Assembly: GCF_000468115.1 (NCBI RefSeq)
Contig: NZ_AVQI01000028.1
Location: 1-64,000 of the forward strand
DNA: 64,000 nucleotides
Source of the DNA: Treponema socranskii subsp. socranskii VPI DR56BR1116 = ATCC 35536
GTDB taxonomy: Bacteria; Spirochaetota; Spirochaetia; Treponematales; Treponemataceae
Direction: 5' to 3'
The notes under the pieces are model-generated. The model did no database searches and was not told the DNA's origin. It worked only from the letters and a program-made list of their open reading frames with translations. This document shows, one piece after another, positions 61,182-64,000 of the stretch. Position numbers and translations under genes: made by a program. How positions within the stretch are numbered: position 1 is the first letter of the stretch; every line of letters starts with the position of its first letter.

Positions 61182-62006
61182 TCAATCGGCTAAAATAAAA
61201 TGATTGACCGACTGCAAGCCCGATTCGGGATCGACGTAACGACGCATCTTCGCATTACCGGTAATTTTTTTCAGATAGACTAAGAGGTCGTTATCTTTTG
61301 CGAGCGCCCCGTCAACGGTAAGCATAAAATTGACGGAGCGGCGAACAAAATCCGGCACTTCTTTTACAAAGACTTGCTCCGATTCGTTTTTAATAACTCC
61401 GTCGATGTCGGCTTCCTGCGCTTTATCGAGCACGATGTCCGCCGTCCCTTCCGTACCCGATACGTCGTCCTGCGAAAAAAACGAAAACACGGGAAACGGA
61501 AAGACGCCGTCGTATCTGTCCTGCAGGTGCGCGACGCCGAAATGCGTGTTTTCGGGCGCGCCGAGCAGGATAACGCCGCGCAATTTTTTTTCGCCGACAA
61601 GAAGCGGCAGCTCCGCCGCTATGGAGCGGGAGCCTCGCTTAAAGTCGTCGGGAAAAACGATCGGCAAAATAAGACCTCCGTCCGAAGCCGCTCCGTATTT
61701 TGCCGACAAGGTTTCCGTCATCGAAGCGACAAAGGCCGCATCATTATAACCGTAGCCGAAAAGTATGCACACGACTTCATCGGAAACGTGCCACAGCTGC
61801 GCCGGCAGTTTGAGGCTCGCCGCATCTTCTCCCGCAGCGGAAACGGAAAGCGCTCTGTCTCCCGTTGCCGTTGCGACAGGCTTCGTTTTGTCGCTACACG
61901 AAAATAAGAGGCAACACAGTACAATCATAATAACTACCGGCACGAACTTCGAGGTTTTATAAACTCGGAGTTTTCCGGGTCTTCTATTCGCCGTATCGAC
62001 TTTCAT
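61182..62006 (-). CDS. Lipoprotein of unknown function (BMP-like periplasmic fold possible)
   Basis: A 274-residue lipoprotein with signal KFVPVVIMIVLCCLLFSC. The mature part has alternating strands and helices (VVCILFGYGYND, RGVILLGAPENTHFG, VFPFPVFSFFSQDD) like a periplasmic binding protein lobe, and ends with a helix-rich region (VNHFILAD). I do not recognise a family; DUF3798-like proteins share this kind of pattern. The ATG at 62006 has GCGGGGAA upstream and lies 25 bases from the -10 of its promoter. It is cotranscribed with the phosphoesterase gene. Confidence 0.65.
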   Translation of the reverse strand: MKVDTANRRPGKLRVYKTSKFVPVVIMIVLCCLLFSCSDKTKPVATATGDRALSVSAAGEDAASLKLPAQLWHVSDEVVCILFGYGYNDAAFVASMTETLSAKYGAASDGGLILPIVFPDDFKRGSRSIAAELPLLVGEKKLRGVILLGAPENTHFGVAHLQDRYDGVFPFPVFSFFSQDDVSGTEGTADIVLDKAQEADIDGVIKNESEQVFVKEVPDFVRRSVNFMLTVDGALAKDNDLLVYLKKITGNAKMRRYVDPESGLQSVNHFILAD

Positions 62007-62031
62007 GTTTCCCCGCCAAACCCTTGCTCGA

Positions 62032-62059
62032 AGTATAGCGGATTTGTATTTTCTTGAAA
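62032..62059 (-). promoter_or_regulatory. Promoter of the lipoprotein-phosphoesterase pair
   Basis: Minus strand: -35 TTTCAA (62054-62059), 16-base spacer, -10 TATACT (62032-62037). The -35 hexamer is the same six bases used in the other direction by the Na/Pi promoter. Confidence 0.5.
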
Positions 62060-62082
62060 AGAACGCGTATTCGGTATATGAT
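62054..62082 (+). promoter_or_regulatory. Promoter of the Na/Pi cotransporter gene, leaderless type
   Basis: -35 TTGAAA (62054-62059), 17-base spacer, -10 TATGAT (62077-62082), then ATAAGC and an in-frame GTG (62089). Confidence 0.6.
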
Positions 62083-62088
62083 ATAAGC

Positions 62089-63747
62089 GTGAACGGTATA
62101 CGGGCATTTGCGCAGCTCATGGGCAGTCTCGGATTTCTTTTATACGGCATGAAGCTTATGAGCGGCGGCATTCAAAAAAGTGCGGGAGAAAAGCTTCAAA
62201 GCGTCCTCGGCTTTATGACCGGCAACCGATTCGTTGCACTTCTCACCGGTATGATCGTGACGATGATAATTCAATCGTCAGGCGCAACGACGGTCATGAT
62301 TGTTTCATTCGTAAATGCAGGGCTCATTACGCTGACGCAGTCCGTCGGCGTCATTTTCGGTGCAAATATCGGCACGACGATTACTGCATGGATCGTAGCA
62401 TTATTCGGTTTTAATTTTAATATCGCAGCTTTTGCGATTCCGATTTTCGGATTCGGATTTTTGCTTACGGCGCTGAAAAAACTTCGAACACAGAATATCG
62501 GCGAAGCGATTATGGGATTCGCACTTTTGTTCGTCGGGCTTTCCATGCTTTCCGGTACGATCACCGTACGCGATGCGGGACTGCTTTCTTTTCCGACAAA
62601 ATTTCAAAACTCCGGCATCTTATCGATCGCGCTCGCGGCTATTGCGGGCGTCGTGCTTACGGCCATTTTACATTCATCGAGCGCACTCACCGCAATCATT
62701 TTGACAATGGCATACAATCATTTGCTCACATGGGAAACTTCATGCGCTATGGTCATCGGCAGCAACGTCGGCTCTACAATCGATTCGATTCTTGCAGCAA
62801 TCGGTACGAAAGTAAACGCCCGCCGCGCGTGCTTTGTCCACATCATGTTTAACATAGCAGGCGCCGTCCTTTCGTTTATATTTTTTCATCCGCTGCTCGC
62901 ATTTGTCGATTATATCGTTCCCGGTCCTGTCGAAAGCGATATCACGTATCACATTGCAATGATGCATACGGCATTCAATGTCATTACCGCGCTCATATTC
63001 CTTCCGTTTATAAAATACATCGCGGCCGGTACGGAAAAAATTATTAAACCGAAAGCATCCGATGCGCTGAGCGACTATCGGCTCGAACCGCTGTCGGCAC
63101 ATACGAAAGGCAGCGCGCTCGCCGGGATCATCAGGGTAGAAAAAGAAATCGCGGACATGACCGATATCGTATCGGATATGTTCGACCGCATCCAATCGGG
63201 AATTAAAAACCGTTCGCAATCGTTTATCGACGAACACGTTGCGCCGCTCGTACAAGCGGAAAATTACGTCGATCAAATGCACGTACGGCTTTCACACTAC
63301 ATCGTACAGTGCGAACATCTTCCGGTCAGTGAAAATCAGCTTAATAATCTGTCGATCATGCTGCAGATCGTCGATGAACTCGAAAGCATGACGGATGACT
63401 GCTTAAGCATCGCAATGCTGCTGCAAAAAAGCATCGTAAAAAAGATGTCGTTTTTGCAGGAAGATTTGGACGACCTCATTCCCTATGTCGAGCTCGCACG
63501 GGAATTTTTGCAATTTATCCATATCAATGCAAACAAGCATCTCAACGCCGAAAAGCTCGCCTTCGCAAAAGAGATAGAAGATCAAATCGATTCGTTCCGC
63601 AGAGCGCTCAAAAAGAAAGCGCAAAAGCGGCTCGAAAACGGCGCGGATGTGGCATCCGAATTATTGTATATCGATCTCGTGCGGCATATAGAAAAATTCG
63701 GCGACAGGGCTTTTTCGATTTCCGCTCTGCTCGCACAGACCGTATAA
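62089..63747 (+). CDS. Na/Pi cotransporter-family protein with PhoU-like tail
   Basis: A 552-residue membrane protein: two Na_Pi_cotrans repeats, each with the QSS-type motif (IIQSSGATTVMIVSFVNAGL near residues 62-80; LHSSSALTAIILTMAY near 197-215), about eight membrane helices, then a cytosolic helical PhoU-like domain (about 345-552). It would couple phosphate (or another anion) movement to sodium; family members may export or import. GTG 62089 is preferred because the promoter's -10 ends 6 bases before it; ATG 62119 is the alternative and would trim only ten residues. Confidence 0.85.
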   Translation: MNGIRAFAQLMGSLGFLLYGMKLMSGGIQKSAGEKLQSVLGFMTGNRFVALLTGMIVTMIIQSSGATTVMIVSFVNAGLITLTQSVGVIFGANIGTTITAWIVALFGFNFNIAAFAIPIFGFGFLLTALKKLRTQNIGEAIMGFALLFVGLSMLSGTITVRDAGLLSFPTKFQNSGILSIALAAIAGVVLTAILHSSSALTAIILTMAYNHLLTWETSCAMVIGSNVGSTIDSILAAIGTKVNARRACFVHIMFNIAGAVLSFIFFHPLLAFVDYIVPGPVESDITYHIAMMHTAFNVITALIFLPFIKYIAAGTEKIIKPKASDALSDYRLEPLSAHTKGSALAGIIRVEKEIADMTDIVSDMFDRIQSGIKNRSQSFIDEHVAPLVQAENYVDQMHVRLSHYIVQCEHLPVSENQLNNLSIMLQIVDELESMTDDCLSIAMLLQKSIVKKMSFLQEDLDDLIPYVELAREFLQFIHINANKHLNAEKLAFAKEIEDQIDSFRRALKKKAQKRLENGADVASELLYIDLVRHIEKFGDRAFSISALLAQTV

Positions 63748-63763
63748 ATCGTACAAGCTGATT

Positions 63764-64000
63764 TTACAGCGCCAAATCGCATACGAGTGCATCGCAGGCT
63801 TTTATCAAATCGTCCGGCTTGATGATGATCTGCTCTCCGCGCACGCCGGCGCTGATGTAGATTTTTTCGCAATCGAGTGCGCACGTGTCTATAAAGGTTC
63901 GATATTTTCGCTTCATGCCGAGAGGCGAACAGCCGCCGCGCACATAGCCGGTCAACTGCAAAAGTTCGTCGGGCTTTACCGGCTCGATTTCTTTCGCGCC
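63764..64000 (-). CDS. YbaK/EbsC-family aminoacyl-tRNA deacylase, partial
   Basis: The C-terminal 78 residues of a gene that runs out of the window. VKPDEL.QLTGYVRGGCSPLGMKRKY and later YISAGVRGEQIIIKPDDLIKAC are the characteristic C-terminal part of the YbaK (Cys-tRNA(Pro) deacylase) family, including the GGCSPLG motif. It hydrolyses mischarged Cys-tRNA(Pro). The gene converges on the Na/Pi gene with a 16-base gap. Confidence 0.88.
   Translation of the reverse strand, partial: GAKEIEPVKPDELLQLTGYVRGGCSPLGMKRKYRTFIDTCALDCEKIYISAGVRGEQIIIKPDDLIKACDALVCDLAL

Noticed and set aside
1-64000. CRISPR arrays, rRNA genes, complete insertion sequences, prophage
   Set aside because: No regularly spaced repeats, rRNA motifs, intact transposases or phage structural genes were found.

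Overview
The window looks like a chromosomal segment of a Treponema-type spirochaete that is not T. pallidum. The evidence is an elongation factor G of the spirochaete/mitochondrial EF-G1 type, many lipoproteins with spirochaetal lipoboxes, an omptin-like outer membrane protease, a BMP-family lipoprotein with its own ABC importer, and a PurL that T. pallidum is not expected to carry. GC is intermediate (near 50 % by eye) and falls in the 20.5-36.9 kb catabolic block. Species cannot be fixed from the sequence alone.

Layout. 0-5.3 kb: C-terminal end of an Rpn-type nuclease/transposase, a carboxyl-terminal protease with rsmE, an EAL phosphodiesterase with a dead GGDEF domain, and a methyltransferase. 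5.3-8.4 kb: an M23 peptidase, bactofilin, YaaR and RicT run that probably acts in cell-wall shape. 8.4-13.9 kb: an ABC-F ATPase and two lipoproteins, one with a broken 5' reading frame. 13.9-20.5 kb: pyridoxamine kinase, a histidine phosphatase, a FIST sensor (frameshifted) with a soluble chemotaxis transducer, an IMPACT protein and ParC. 20.5-36.7 kb: one long minus-strand catabolic cluster with an IclR regulator, three D-2-hydroxyacid dehydrogenases, an HpcH aldolase, a DHDPS-like lyase, an RraA-like protein, MmsA, a GarR-type reductase, a COG3964-type amidohydrolase, a TctCBA uptake system and two GntP permeases, one of them interrupted by a stop codon. 36.9-39.3 kb: an antitoxin remnant, asd and dapA. 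39.4-48.8 kb: purL, a thioredoxin-like lipoprotein, two CorC-type CBS membrane proteins, the omptin and an RluA-type pseudouridine synthase. 48.9-55.2 kb: tRNA-Gly with a duplicated 3' end and a hairpin-rich repeat, a signal-peptide protein, fusA, a RecA-fold ATPase, tRNA-Gln, tRNA-Glu and a membrane protein. 55.2-64 kb: marR, a BMP lipoprotein with an ABC importer, an Rpn pseudogene, a phosphoesterase, a lipoprotein, a Na/Pi cotransporter and the end of a ybaK-type gene.

How the parts fit. The catabolic cluster reads as uptake of a small hydroxycarboxylate (TctCBA or GntP), de-esterification, oxidation to 2-oxoacids, retro-aldol cleavage, and disposal of semialdehydes by GarR and MmsA. A consensus promoter and an inverted repeat sit in front of its first gene, and an IclR gene sits at its far end.

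The most unexpected signal is architectural. At least seven genes have a sigma-70-like -10 hexamer that ends only 5 to 8 bases before the start codon, and another has 9, which predicts leaderless mRNAs. Other genes in the same window have strong Shine-Dalgarno sequences and ordinary leaders. The second unusual region is the GGA-loop hairpin array next to tRNA-Gly. Three protein genes carry single-event lesions: a T7 tract in FIST, a G5 tract in a lipoprotein, and a Gly-to-TGA change in a permease. These may be real decay or phase variation, or sequencing errors.
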